This document shows positions 15,855 through 24,247 of a DNA stretch of 64,000 bases, piece by piece. The stretch is from NCBI GenBank assembly GCA_963754385.1, contig CAVWGE010000003.1, positions 124,001 to 188,000 on the forward strand. The letters are read 5' to 3'. The notes beneath the pieces were generated by a model. That model ran no database searches. It saw nothing but the letters and a program-made list of their open reading frames with translations, and had not been told where the DNA came from. Every line of letters starts with the position of its first letter. Positions within the stretch are counted from its first letter, which is position 1. Origin of the DNA: 9FT-COMBO-48-23 sp963754385 (GTDB lineage Bacteria; Chloroflexota; Dehalococcoidia; GIF9; UBA5629). The translations under genes were made by a program, and so were the position numbers.

Positions 15855-17891
15855 TTACTTCTTCTGTGGAAGAAGGTGCTCCAGATGGGGGAACCTATCA
15901 TTCATATGAGGCAGCCACATCGCCTTGGCAAAAACCTTGTCAAAATCGGGCGCCAAGGTTAATTCTATGTATTCCACCTTCCTCGCCATTTCATTGGCTT
16001 CTTTCCTCTTGTCTACATTAAGCAGGGCGATACGGGCACCGTCACCGGCGGCATTACCCACAGAATATATGTTTTTTAGGTCACAGCTTGGGAAGAGCCC
16101 GAGTATGGCTGCCGATTCCTTGTCTATGTAACTACCAAAGGCACCAGCTAGGATAACCTTATCCAGCTTATCTACACCCAGGGTGCGCATCAGAATTTTA
16201 GCCCCGGCATACATGGCACCCTTGGCCAGTTGGATATTCCTTATATCTTCCTGGCAAATTACAATATCTTGGCCAATGGATGTCTCATTTGCCCAGGCAA
16301 TGACGAATTCCGGTTCACCATCGGTTTCACGGTAACGGGGGCTCTTTAGGTCCTTGTTGAAACGTCCCGTTCTGTCAATAATTCCCGCTAGAAACAGTTG
16401 AGGTACAATATCAATTATCCCCGAGCCACAGATACCCTTAGCCCCTACTTCCTTAAGCTCGGTATTCCAGGCCTCCTGACCAATAACCCTGAAGCGCACC
16501 TCTTTGGTCTCTTTATCTATAGCTATCTTCTCAATAGCCCCTGGAGCAGCCCTCATGCCGTATCTTATCTCGGCTCCCTCAAAGGCAGGACCAGTGGCGC
16601 AGGAGGCAGAGATAAGCTTTTGCCGATTGCCCAAGATCAGCTCGCCATTGGTGCCAATGTCGATGATAAGCTCTATGCTATCCTGATTATATGGTGCTTC
16701 AGCAATGAGCACACCGACATTATCAGCTCCAACAAAGCCAGCCTCAATGGGTAGAACATGGACATAAGCGCCTGTAGCTATCTTGATGCCAATGCCACGC
16801 ATCTCAGTGGTCTCCGGTTCCTCTTGCGGAGGATAGCTACCCTTTTCAACCTTTTCTACCTCCAGTGCTATTTTGAGCCCCCACTCGCGAGCCTTGATAT
16901 CCAGTGAGTGATGTAAAGCTGGAGGGAAAGGGGATTTACCAATGTATTGAGGGTCGATATTAAGAAAGACGTGGTGCATACAGGTGTTGCCTACTATAGT
17001 CATGTCCAGTATATCCTGGCGCTTGATACCCGCCTGAGTAGCTACATCCTCCACGATGCCATTGAGCCCATCGATTATAGCCTGGTTTAGTTGCTCTAGA
17101 CCTTTCGAGTTGGTCATGGTATAGCAGATGCGGGACATGACATCTTCACCATAAATCACCTGTGGATTCATCATTGAAGCCGTGGCTATTAGCTTGCCAT
17201 TGGTCAGGTCACAGAGATAGCCAGCTACCGTGGTGGTGCCCACATCTACCGCTAGACCGTAGCCCTTTTCCACAAACCCTGGCTCTACTTTTATTACCTC
17301 CTTATCCTGCCAGACTGACACGGTCATCTTCCAATCACCCTGGCGCACGGCGTTTTGTAAATCTAGGAGCGCCTGATAGTCGATAGTTAGATTTTTGAGC
17401 TTATACTTCTTATTAAGCTCATCCTCAAGACGTTCCCAGTCGCCCAGGGTATCACTTAGGCTAGCTCTGGGCAGTTCTAAAAAGTCCTTTCTTACAGCCG
17501 GCTTAAGTGCTATATCTATTTTCCGGGCTGCTTTGCGCACAATCTGCTTGCCCATACGACTCATCTCAGGGACGAAGACGACAATATCACCCATGACAGT
17601 CGCTTGGCAGGCCAGCCGGTAGCCATGCTGTTCCTGCTGCGGGTTTAAAAATTTCCTTTCCGCCAGCCCCATCGGCGAGAGATTGGTTCGGTGCGATTCG
17701 ATACCGTATTTTTCGAAGGCACCCTCCTCAACCCTGACCTTGCACTTACCACAGAGGGCCTTCTCACTGCAGATGCCTTCTATGTCTACCCCCAGAGCCA
17801 CAGAGGCTTCCTTGATGGTCTTCCCCTGGTCAATATAGCCTCGGCGTCCTGATGGTTGAAAAATGACCATGCATTTTTTGTTTTCTGGCAT
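15855..17891 (-). CDS. Reductive activator of corrinoid protein (RACE/RamA-like, ferredoxin + ASKHA, DUF4445)
   Basis: A 678-aa protein that reduces inactive Co(II) corrinoid to Co(I) with ATP. The N-terminal 2Fe-2S ferredoxin domain has cysteines C41, C47, C50 and C95. A linker follows, then the ASKHA-type ATPase domain starts at DVGTTT (216-221), with further phosphate-binding segments (DIGTNGELILG, GICGSGIIDI, LAGAFGSYID). This layout is that of bacterial activators of veratrol O-demethylase and of DUF4445 proteins in methyltransferase operons. It shares the operon with its likely client, the corrinoid protein at 18474. Starts at the ATG at 17891. Confidence 0.88.
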   Translation of the reverse strand: MPENKKCMVIFQPSGRRGYIDQGKTIKEASVALGVDIEGICSEKALCGKCKVRVEEGAFEKYGIESHRTNLSPMGLAERKFLNPQQEQHGYRLACQATVMGDIVVFVPEMSRMGKQIVRKAARKIDIALKPAVRKDFLELPRASLSDTLGDWERLEDELNKKYKLKNLTIDYQALLDLQNAVRQGDWKMTVSVWQDKEVIKVEPGFVEKGYGLAVDVGTTTVAGYLCDLTNGKLIATASMMNPQVIYGEDVMSRICYTMTNSKGLEQLNQAIIDGLNGIVEDVATQAGIKRQDILDMTIVGNTCMHHVFLNIDPQYIGKSPFPPALHHSLDIKAREWGLKIALEVEKVEKGSYPPQEEPETTEMRGIGIKIATGAYVHVLPIEAGFVGADNVGVLIAEAPYNQDSIELIIDIGTNGELILGNRQKLISASCATGPAFEGAEIRYGMRAAPGAIEKIAIDKETKEVRFRVIGQEAWNTELKEVGAKGICGSGIIDIVPQLFLAGIIDRTGRFNKDLKSPRYRETDGEPEFVIAWANETSIGQDIVICQEDIRNIQLAKGAMYAGAKILMRTLGVDKLDKVILAGAFGSYIDKESAAILGLFPSCDLKNIYSVGNAAGDGARIALLNVDKRKEANEMARKVEYIELTLAPDFDKVFAKAMWLPHMNDRFPHLEHLLPQKK

Positions 17892-17936
17892 AGCTTAGCC
17901 CTTTCTTATTGTATTAATGTATCTTTTGGTGGCTGA

Positions 17937-18260
17937 CTATTCATGCTCTGAGGTTTCAAAACGTATGATGACATCACGAGACAACGCCAACCCAGCCTCT
18001 ACCTCAATTGCCTTAAGGATGCCTATAGGAACAGGACATACCGAATGAAGACGATGTCCTGAAGCCTGCCTGTGAACTTCACAGTCTGCCCTTGGCTTTA
18101 AAACATCCCACACGTCCAGCTCTTTGAGAGACTTGCCTAGCTCAGCCATATGCTCACAGTCACTGTTAATGCTAATGGAAACCCTGTGCTTGGCTTCCTT
18201 AGTAACCTCTATAGTGGTAACAAAGCCACAAATACCAGGATTGACGACAACTTTGGTCAT
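17937..18260 (-). CDS. Small cysteine-rich protein of corrinoid-methyltransferase operons (DUF6951-like)
   Basis: 107 aa, cytosolic, with no membrane segment. Conserved-looking pieces are VNPGICGF at the N-terminus, SDCEHM, ADCEVH and VCPVPIGILKAIEVEAGLAL. The spaced Cys/His residues suggest metal or cluster binding. Proteins of this pattern commonly accompany UroD-like methyltransferases and corrinoid proteins; the family name given is from memory and should be checked. It lies 45 bp upstream of the activator gene in the same operon. The function is unknown. Confidence 0.65.
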   Translation of the reverse strand: MTKVVVNPGICGFVTTIEVTKEAKHRVSISINSDCEHMAELGKSLKELDVWDVLKPRADCEVHRQASGHRLHSVCPVPIGILKAIEVEAGLALSRDVIIRFETSEHE

Positions 18261-18340
18261 TGATACTGCCAGCTCCCATCAATCCCAATAATAAAGGTAA
18301 TGGCATTCCTTCATAGATACTTTTTGGCCCTTCTCTCGGG

Positions 18341-18403
18341 TTATCTCATCTTAAAGATATCGCCCTGCTCAGCACGCTCTGCCAATAGACCAATTTCGCC
18401 CAT
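18341..18403 (-). other. Possible 20-codon mini-ORF or gene remnant
   Basis: In the 213-bp gap between the corrinoid protein and the small Cys-rich protein gene, a minus-strand ATG preceded by GGAAGG opens a 20-codon frame beginning MGEIGLLAERAEQG. It may be the decayed start of a lost gene. Nothing else was recognised in this gap. Confidence 0.2.
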
Positions 18404-18473
18404 GGCTACTCATTCCTTCCACTTTTCTGGCTTATAATAATTGGCCCTGTCTTAGCGCATCTCGGGTGATGAT

Positions 18474-19154
18474 TTACTTGCCCAGTTCTTCCTTTTTGAG
18501 CATCTTGAGAAGCCTAATGGCTTCATCAACGGCGGTGCCAGCAGTCTTAGCGTAGCCGTCAGCGCCGTACTTTTGGGCAACCTCTGGGTTTATTGGGGCA
18601 CCACCCACCATGATGCGTACCTTTGGGTTTTTAGCCCTTATCTTCTCTATAGCTACTGGCATAGCCAGCATGCTGGTCGTCATCAGAGCTGAGAGGCCAA
18701 CGACATCAGAATCAGTCCTAAGCTGTTCCTCAACAAACTTATCAAGGGGCACATCCTTGCCTAGGTCATAGACGTTCCAGCCAGCGACTTCAAACATCAT
18801 CTTGACCAGGTTCTTGCCGATGTCATGGACATCACCCTCAACTACACCGAGGACGATGGAGCCTTTCACCTCAGCTTTTCTTCCCGAGGCTTCGACGACT
18901 GGTTTCAGGATATTAAGTCCGGCATAAAGAGCATCGGCACACATCAGCAGTTCCGGAACGAAGTATTCCTTTTTATTATAGGCTTCACCGGCCTCTATCA
19001 TGCCTGAAGCCAAACCATCCATGGTCGCCACGAATGGGTCTACGCCCTCATCTAGGGCAGCCTTTGCCCACTTCACGGCATTGTCCTCCTCAAACTCGTA
19101 CACCGCCTTGTGTAGCTCCCCTAGAATCTCCTTGGTTCTTTCCTCTGTAGCCAT
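18474..19154 (-). CDS. Corrinoid protein (B12-binding methyl carrier, MtaC/MtbC-like)
   Basis: 226 aa. An N-terminal helical cap domain (about 1-90) is followed by a Rossmann-like B12 domain with the lower-ligand motif D108-x-H110-xx-G113 (EGDVHDIGKN), then GLSALMTTS and VGGAPIN, all typical of methyl-carrying corrinoid proteins. It accepts a methyl group from a substrate-specific methyltransferase and passes it on, here probably to the MtrH-like protein; the RACE protein reactivates it. It is the first gene of the corrinoid operon and has a possible promoter about 130 bp upstream. No MttB- or MtaB-type first methyltransferase is present, so one of the UroD-like proteins may fill that role. 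Confidence 0.9.
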   Translation of the reverse strand: MATEERTKEILGELHKAVYEFEEDNAVKWAKAALDEGVDPFVATMDGLASGMIEAGEAYNKKEYFVPELLMCADALYAGLNILKPVVEASGRKAEVKGSIVLGVVEGDVHDIGKNLVKMMFEVAGWNVYDLGKDVPLDKFVEEQLRTDSDVVGLSALMTTSMLAMPVAIEKIRAKNPKVRIMVGGAPINPEVAQKYGADGYAKTAGTAVDEAIRLLKMLKKEELGK

Positions 19155-19286
19155 AAATTGTTCTCCTTTCTTGATTAAAAGATAATATTTAAATCAGGGA
19201 GGATAGTTTTTGGAACATCTTCCTTCAAGCTAAAATCCATCGTCAACATCAGACAATAAAGTGGCAAATAAGGTGAACACTAGCTA

Positions 19287-19314
19287 TTTATAGTCCATAC
19301 TTTCACATTACCAA
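19287..19314 (-). promoter_or_regulatory. Possible promoter of the corrinoid operon
   Basis: Minus strand: TTGGTA (19314-19309), 16-bp spacer, TATAAA (19292-19287). It lies about 130 bp before the corrinoid protein start. No cobalamin-riboswitch core was recognised in the leader. Confidence 0.35.
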
Positions 19315-19368
19315 GCTGATGTTATAACTATCGGTAATAAAAATCGCATAACATAGTACATCAGCCTA

Positions 19369-19610
19369 TCAGTGTTGGCAAGAACGCGTACTCGTCCAGT
19401 ACGTTAGTGACATATGACCTCCTTTCTTTGATTTTGTTTCCATTGCTCTAGTCCACTGCTCTAGAAATTGAAGTGGTGTCAGGTAACACAGTGCTTGATG
19501 TAGCCTCACTGTTACATCCTTTCCCACTGTGATAGCTCTACCCTCAGCTCAAGGAGTTCGAATAAGCTATCAGTAGGCTCATAGAACTCATAGTGAGGAG
19601 TTCTATGAGC
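19369..19610 (-). pseudogene. Frameshifted transposase C-terminal remnant (rve type)
   Basis: Minus strand frames read EFYEPTDSLFELLELRVE then, after a frameshift, VRLHQALCYLTPLQFLEQW, the usual end of IS3/IS481-type transposases (compare RPHQALGYLTP). The reading ends at a stop at 19369-19371. The catalytic part is absent. It resembles the smaller remnant at 11888, so the same kind of element may have been present twice. Confidence 0.65.
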
Positions 19611-19614
19611 CTAC
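19573..19614. repeat. Perfect 17-bp inverted repeat
   Basis: Arms 19573-19589 and 19598-19614 (GTAGGCTCATAGAACTC and its complement) with an 8-bp loop. No T-tract on either side, so not a normal terminator. It lies inside the transposase remnant and probably arose when that element was rearranged. Confidence 0.75.
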
Positions 19615-19792
19615 TCTACACATCCGTTCTAAGTCTAACCGGGTGAATCCCATTTTTGGGGTTCTGGTAGTGACCCAGTTTTGGTGGGAATTCTTTTAGC
19701 ATATCCTACCCATTTGTCCATATTCTGTCAATTATCCTACACAGCTACGACTTGAAGAAATTATAACTCGATGGCTATGCGTAGTAGCAGTC

Positions 19793-20113
19793 TTGCTCCT
19801 TCCCTGGCAAACAGTTCCAGGGGCTGGTGCTGCAGTTCGTGCTAAAAAAGAGGGGCGAAGAGCTTGGCTTAACCGAATAGGAGTTAAAACGCTCTTTATT
19901 GAACGGGGCGGCCCCTGGGAGAATGGCTACATAGAGTCCTTTAACAGCAAGTTAAGGGATGAGCTTCTCAATCGGGAGATCTTTACCACGCTTGAGGAAG
20001 CTAAGGTCTTGATAGAGCAGTGGCGAAGGGAATATAATCAGATACGCCCGCATAGTGCCAGGAATTATCGTCCACCAGCTCCTGAGACTATTTTAACTAT
20101 ATCAACGACGTAA
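19793..20113 (+). pseudogene. IS3-family transposase C-terminal fragment
   Basis: From about residue 27 the frame is a clear integrase-core end: GVKTLFIERGGPWENGYIESFNSKLRDE, containing the catalytic glutamate region, then EEAKVLIEQWRREYN and IRPHSARNYRPPAPE. The first two catalytic aspartates and the orfA half are missing, and the first about 25 codons do not look like transposase. It is a dead fragment between the corrinoid operon and the acyl-CoA dehydrogenase. Confidence 0.8.
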
Positions 20114-20183
20114 GAAGTGGTACAACTACTGGGGGCATGTCACACTTCCTAACTGATACCATAGGGTATAAACTCTTGAAACG

Positions 20184-21509
20184 TTAGGGATTCGCTGACT
20201 TTTTAGACTTCTTGGGATCAGGAGCAGAGAAGTCCAGGTCATAAAATGCACGGCACGTGTTGAAATAGCCCAGCTGGGTACCACCTAGTAGTAGCTTCCC
20301 GGCCGCTACGTCTCGGTAATATTTCTCGTAGTGGTTTTCGCGAACATAGCCATAGGAACCCATTAGTTCCATCCCCTTTGCGATTTGCTCTGTGGCTGAC
20401 TCCCAAATGAATGTGTGTGTAGAGCATGCCTTCCCATTCATATAATCTGTGTTCCACTTACCATAAATCTCTGGGTGGTCATACTCGTAAGCCATTTCCA
20501 GAAGAGCGGCTCTACAAACAGTTAATACTGCCGCCATCTTACCTATTATCATGGCTGAAGAGAGATAGTCGCGGATTGGTTTGCCACCTATTATCCTTTG
20601 TCCCGTATACTCCAAAAGAGTATCAAGTGCTCCCTGAAAGACACCTAGACCATTGCCTGGATCCATAACGAAGGCAGCGCAGAGGTTATTCTCAAAGAGA
20701 CGCCACGCCACAGGTCCCTTTATCCCCCACTCCTTGGGTACCCTGACATCATCAAAAAAGGTAGACGTATTTCTGTCACCTTGCACGCCACACTTTACCT
20801 CAAATTTGCCATGAGAAACCCCTGGCCAGGGTTCGGGAACATAAATCAAAGAAAAATTGTTTATGTCCGACGTTGGATCCATATTGCAGGGCACGCAATT
20901 AAGGTCAGCTATTCCAGAATTTGTTGCCCACATCTTGGAACCGTTTATTACCCATTCATTGCCTACCAATTTAGCTCTGGTTTGTATCGTTTTGCCTTTA
21001 TTCTGGAGATTCTCAATCTCAGTGGCAGACTGTTCTTCGCTCATGTTGAAACAGGCAATGCCTAGCTTATCTCCGACAAATATGGGTGCAAACTTATCGT
21101 AGATTGCTTTCGCCCAAGCTTTTGCCTCTGGTTCTGGAGATTTATAATAAGCTACATAAGCTGGGAGTAATGCCCAATTGATACAGTCACTAGCCATAGC
21201 TACGCCATAGTCAGCTCGACACAACTGGTCATTCCGTAGAACGGCCATAACTGTGGAAATTGCTCCGGTTCCGAGTCCACCGTATTCCTTCGGTATTAGA
21301 GCCTTCTGGAACCCTAGATCCACACAGATTTTTTTCATAATCGGAGTTATTATTTTTTCGTGAGTCACGTCATCATCGATTTTGTCCCGGACGGGCATGA
21401 TTTCTTGATCGGCAAAATCAGCCCATAGCTTCTGCATCATTCGCTGCTCTTCATTGACGAAGCACTCAGGATACTGTAGTTTATACCACTGGCTGCTCTG
21501 GTCTAACAT
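20184..21509 (-). CDS. Acyl-CoA dehydrogenase family protein
   Basis: A 441-aa FAD-dependent oxidoreductase that introduces an alpha,beta double bond into an acyl-CoA. The N-terminal helical domain, the middle beta-domain (IACFNMSEEQSATEIENL in place of the usual CxTEPxAGSD, then GSKMWATNSGIADL), and the C-terminal helical domain with MELMGSYGYVRENHYEKYYRDV are all visible. The usual acceptor-site context is altered in the middle domain, so it may act on an unusual substrate. It lies 110 bp downstream of the SDR gene on the same strand and may form a short acyl-CoA operon with it inside island I. Electron-transfer flavoprotein genes are not nearby. Confidence 0.85.
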   Translation of the reverse strand: MLDQSSQWYKLQYPECFVNEEQRMMQKLWADFADQEIMPVRDKIDDDVTHEKIITPIMKKICVDLGFQKALIPKEYGGLGTGAISTVMAVLRNDQLCRADYGVAMASDCINWALLPAYVAYYKSPEPEAKAWAKAIYDKFAPIFVGDKLGIACFNMSEEQSATEIENLQNKGKTIQTRAKLVGNEWVINGSKMWATNSGIADLNCVPCNMDPTSDINNFSLIYVPEPWPGVSHGKFEVKCGVQGDRNTSTFFDDVRVPKEWGIKGPVAWRLFENNLCAAFVMDPGNGLGVFQGALDTLLEYTGQRIIGGKPIRDYLSSAMIIGKMAAVLTVCRAALLEMAYEYDHPEIYGKWNTDYMNGKACSTHTFIWESATEQIAKGMELMGSYGYVRENHYEKYYRDVAAGKLLLGGTQLGYFNTCRAFYDLDFSAPDPKKSKKSANP

Positions 21510-21619
21510 TTTATTCTCCTTTGTTTTTCTTTGCTTTGATTTTTCATGTGTAAAACCAACCGATGGTTTTACTTACGCCTTCTATGGGCATGAACGAATA
21601 GCCTTTTAACTCCGTATCT

Positions 21620-22444
21620 TTAATCTGCGATACCCCCTCTCCTGAGTGCTGCCGTTATTGATGCCCCGATGACATCAACCACTGCTTCTCCGCCGTCAAT
21701 GATGATAGCCGCCCCGGTCACAAACGATGAATCGTCGCTGGCCAGGTAACTGCAAAGGCCACCGATTTCAGGTGGTTCGGCGAAGCGGCGGAGGGGTGTC
21801 TCCATTGGTATCTGGTTGAGGAAAGTGTCGGGGTCTATACCGAGCATTTTCCCGAACTGGCCGAAGTCCTTCTTGGTCATATCCGTTTTGACACCGCCGG
21901 GACAGACAGCGTTACACCGGATGTTATGACGTCCGTAATCCAGTGCTACCTGCTGAGTAAGCATAATCAGGCCTGCTTTGGAGGTGTTGTAGGCTGGCAT
22001 ACCGGGCAGACAGCGCATACCACCGACTGAGGCAATATTAATGATAGACCCCCCGCCACTCTTGAGCATATGCGGTATTACCGCCTTCATGAGCAGGTAG
22101 GGACCGGTAAGGTTTGTCCCGATAACCTCCTGCCATGCCTTAAGGTCAAGCTTATCTATAGGTGCTGGATGGTTTGTGCCTGCGTTATTCACCAGCACAT
22201 CAAGCTTGCCGCCAAACTTCACCGTCGTCTCCACCATGCGCTCTACATCCTCTTCCTTTGACACATCTCCTGAGCATATGGTTACTGTCCCTGCCGGGAG
22301 TGATTTAGCCACCTTTTCCAGCATTTCTTTACGGCGGCCGGTGATGCAGACCTTGGCTCCATCGGCAACAAATCGCTCGGCGATAGCAGCCCCTATGCCG
22401 ATGCCTCCCCCCGTGACCAGTGCCACCTTTCCTTTTATGTTCAT
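21620..22444 (-). CDS. Short-chain dehydrogenase/reductase (FabG-like)
   Basis: 274 aa. The NAD(P) motif TGGGIGIGAA sits at residues 11-20, NNAG follows, then the Ser and Y-x-x-x-K catalytic residues (IASVGG..., YNTSKAG) and the PGGVKTDM segment. It probably oxidises or reduces a hydroxyacyl or alcohol group. A GGGGG-rich site precedes the ATG. It is upstream of the acyl-CoA dehydrogenase, so it may do a 3-hydroxyacyl-type step in the same route. The substrate cannot be told from an SDR sequence. Confidence 0.88.
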   Translation of the reverse strand: MNIKGKVALVTGGGIGIGAAIAERFVADGAKVCITGRRKEMLEKVAKSLPAGTVTICSGDVSKEEDVERMVETTVKFGGKLDVLVNNAGTNHPAPIDKLDLKAWQEVIGTNLTGPYLLMKAVIPHMLKSGGGSIINIASVGGMRCLPGMPAYNTSKAGLIMLTQQVALDYGRHNIRCNAVCPGGVKTDMTKKDFGQFGKMLGIDPDTFLNQIPMETPLRRFAEPPEIGGLCSYLASDDSSFVTGAAIIIDGGEAVVDVIGASITAALRRGGIAD

Positions 22445-22583
22445 GTTTTCACCCCCTTATCAAAGATTTTTGCAGGTTAGTAATAGTTTAGTTTTCCCAA
22501 AATATATCACCCCCCCACGGCGTTGTCAAGCGTTTTTCGAGGTTGTATTTGCATTTGGTTGAAACTCATTGGGGTGGATTTAG

Positions 22584-22682
22584 ATGAAGGCAGCAGTAGT
22601 AAAACAGGCTGATATTACGCCGACTTCCATTGAAGTACAACATATACGCCAATTTGTGTTGCTGTCAATCATTAGCCTATAG
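22584..22682 (+). pseudogene. N-terminal fragment of a zinc/MDR alcohol dehydrogenase-like gene
   Basis: The frame opens MKAAVVKQADITPTSIEV, the usual start of medium-chain alcohol dehydrogenases, and stops after 32 codons. It overlaps the end of the next remnant in opposite orientation. Short, so tentative. Confidence 0.35.
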
Positions 22683-22823
22683 ATAACATCCGTTGCCGCA
22701 ACCTGCGAGGGTGTGTGCCGCTACGACTACTATAGCACCTTCGGAGGCAAAAGCCAGAGAAGTGGCCTTGCCAATACCCTGCCCCCCACCAGTAACGATA
22801 GCTACTTTATCCTTGAGTCTCAC
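22677..22823 (-). pseudogene. N-terminal fragment of a short-chain dehydrogenase
   Basis: GTG 22823 opens VRLKDKVAIVTGGGQGIGKA, the nucleotide-binding start of an SDR, and runs 48 codons to a stop in unrelated sequence. The rest of the gene is gone. It lies close to the right attachment repeat of island I. Confidence 0.65.
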
Positions 22824-22967
22824 GCATTTTCTCGTTTTTCTTCTATTTTGTGTCTTATCCCTCTTTGCACCTACTTTCTTATACGACTATAGACCTCTTG
22901 CCTAGTAGAGGCGCAGCTTAGGGCTTCAGCTAGGAATCGTATTTGGCCTGCGGGAAAAGCATACGAA

Positions 22968-23015
22968 TGCTTCCCAAGCAAGACGTCGGCAGTTCGAATC
23001 TGCTCACCCGCTCCA
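22968..23015 (+). repeat. Attachment-site repeat of island I, right copy
   Basis: 48 bp identical to the 3' end of tRNA-Gly at 5787-5834. Upstream bases do not continue the tRNA, so it is not a working gene. It marks the right end of island I. Confidence 0.88.
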
Positions 23016-23115
23016 AGTTTAACCTCAAAATGGCCTTACGCGCGTCAAGCTATTAGATTCGCTTCGGCGCCTTGCTCAAGCGTGTTATTGCCGGGTCGTC
23101 GGCACCGGGTTATGA

Positions 23116-23334
23116 CTATTTTTCTTTACCTTCGTACTTAAAGGACACCTTAACCTTCGCTCGATAATTGGTAACCTTACCATTTTCGAGCTGCATATCC
23201 AGCTCCTCTACCTCCGCGATACGGAGGTCGCGCAGGGTCTTAGAAGCCGCCTGCACAGCAGATGCCGCCGCCTCCTCCCAGGACTTGGTGCTCGTTCCCA
23301 CTAATGTGATAATCTTGTACACGCTATCAGACAT
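23116..23334 (-). CDS. Dodecin (flavin-binding small protein)
   Basis: 72 aa, beginning MSDSVYKIITLVGTSTKSWE, with the beta-alpha-beta-beta pattern of dodecins (EEAAASAVQAASKTLRDLRIAEVEELD, then a C-terminal strand with YRAKVKVSFKY). Dodecins assemble into a 12-mer that stores or buffers riboflavin, FMN or CoA. It starts from ATG 23334 after a GGGGG-type ribosome site. It is the first gene outside island I and part of the backbone between the two islands. Confidence 0.92.
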   Translation of the reverse strand: MSDSVYKIITLVGTSTKSWEEAAASAVQAASKTLRDLRIAEVEELDMQLENGKVTNYRAKVKVSFKYEGKEK

Positions 23335-23465
23335 TTTGTCCCCCTTTCCCGAAGTCTTCTATAGCCCCATATTATATGCACACCTTGCAAAAGTCAATAC
23401 ATACCCTCAACAGTGTCCCAACTGCTGTCCGTACCCCCTGAACCAAGAGGTCATTTCGCAGTCTG

Positions 23466-23609
23466 TCAGCACCCGGGCTCACCATAATGCCCGCAGCAGC
23501 TACGTCTCCTCAATATCCTGATAGCAAGGTTGCGGGACAGCAGATAAAGTTTTCTGTGCCACGGCATGGGCACTGACATGTTGGTGAAAAAATTTCTCAA
23601 GCTAGGCAT
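23466..23609 (-). CDS. Small basic protein with C-terminal CCGHYGEPGC motif
   Basis: 47 aa from ATG 23609, preceded by GGGAAGGAG. The upstream extension of the frame has no ribosome site. The sequence is basic, with SVPMPWHRKLYLLSRN and a C-terminal RRRSCCGHYGEPGC. I recall similar short proteins with this ending in other bacteria, so it may be a real conserved family, possibly metal-binding through Cys-Cys-x-His and the final Cys. The function is unknown. Confidence 0.55.
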   Translation of the reverse strand: MPSLRNFFTNMSVPMPWHRKLYLLSRNLAIRILRRRSCCGHYGEPGC

Positions 23610-23863
23610 GGCATTTACTCCTTCCCTCACCCGAACATACCCTCCGGTTCCATTATACGAATAATGAAGGCAAAAGTAGACCTCGTATAGATAACGGTAT
23701 AATTCCCTGTCATTATCAAACACTCGTTCATAGAACGTTTATACTAGTAAAGATGACTTAAAGATAGAGTTAATCGGCTATACTATCGGCAATTGGTAGT
23801 GTATCAATTTGAAACTGATGCTATAATCAAGGCAATCTAATTCTAGCATAAGGGGTAGTCAAG

Positions 23864-24076
23864 ATGAATATGGATATAGTTTACCGATTAATATTTATAG
23901 GTATGGCATTGGTCGTGATTGGTATTGGGGCAATTATGACCTATATGGGTTGGTATCTGTCAGCACCAGAAGAGAAAAGGCAATTTAGAGCTAAAGGCAT
24001 GAGGTGGTACGGTCTTATTTTTGTGATTTTAGGATGGGCCTACCTAATTTATTGTTTACTTTCATTGAGAGGATAA
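23864..24076 (+). CDS. Small two-helix membrane protein, unknown function
   Basis: 70 aa with two hydrophobic stretches (about residues 5-30 and 48-68) separated by a charged loop with EEKRQFRAKGMRW. AAGGGG sits about 8 bp before the ATG. It is alone on the + strand. It is probably a real inner-membrane protein but not one I recognise. Confidence 0.6.
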   Translation: MNMDIVYRLIFIGMALVVIGIGAIMTYMGWYLSAPEEKRQFRAKGMRWYGLIFVILGWAYLIYCLLSLRG

Positions 24077-24247
24077 TCGCCTAATACTTTATGTCCAAAT
24101 TGACCCACTACCCGGCAATTCGTAATATTGATTATAGGCAAGGGATGTGTTAGACTTTTCAAGTCTGCGTAGCGCCGCTATATGTTTGGCATTAACACAA
24201 GAAGACATTTACAAAGCTGAGGCATGTGAAGGGTATAAAGTGGAACT

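Larger units (their letters stand above)
5787..23015. mobile_element. Genomic island I inserted in tRNA-Gly(CCC), about 17.2 kb
   Basis: The island is bounded by a 48-bp perfect direct repeat: bases 5787-5834 are the 3' end of the intact tRNA and 22968-23015 a second copy without a 5' half. A truncated tyrosine integrase lies immediately inside the left end. Cargo: Liv transporter, corrinoid methyltransfer genes, acyl-CoA dehydrogenase, SDR, and several transposase and gene remnants. With the integrase broken, the island probably cannot excise on its own. Confidence 0.85.

Noticed and set aside
19155..19368. Cobalamin riboswitch ahead of the corrinoid operon
   Set aside because: No B12-box-like or conserved core sequence could be recognised in the leader; a covariance search would be decisive.
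22968..23015. Second tRNA-Gly gene
   Set aside because: Only the 3' half is present; no acceptor 5' strand or D-arm, so it is an attachment copy.
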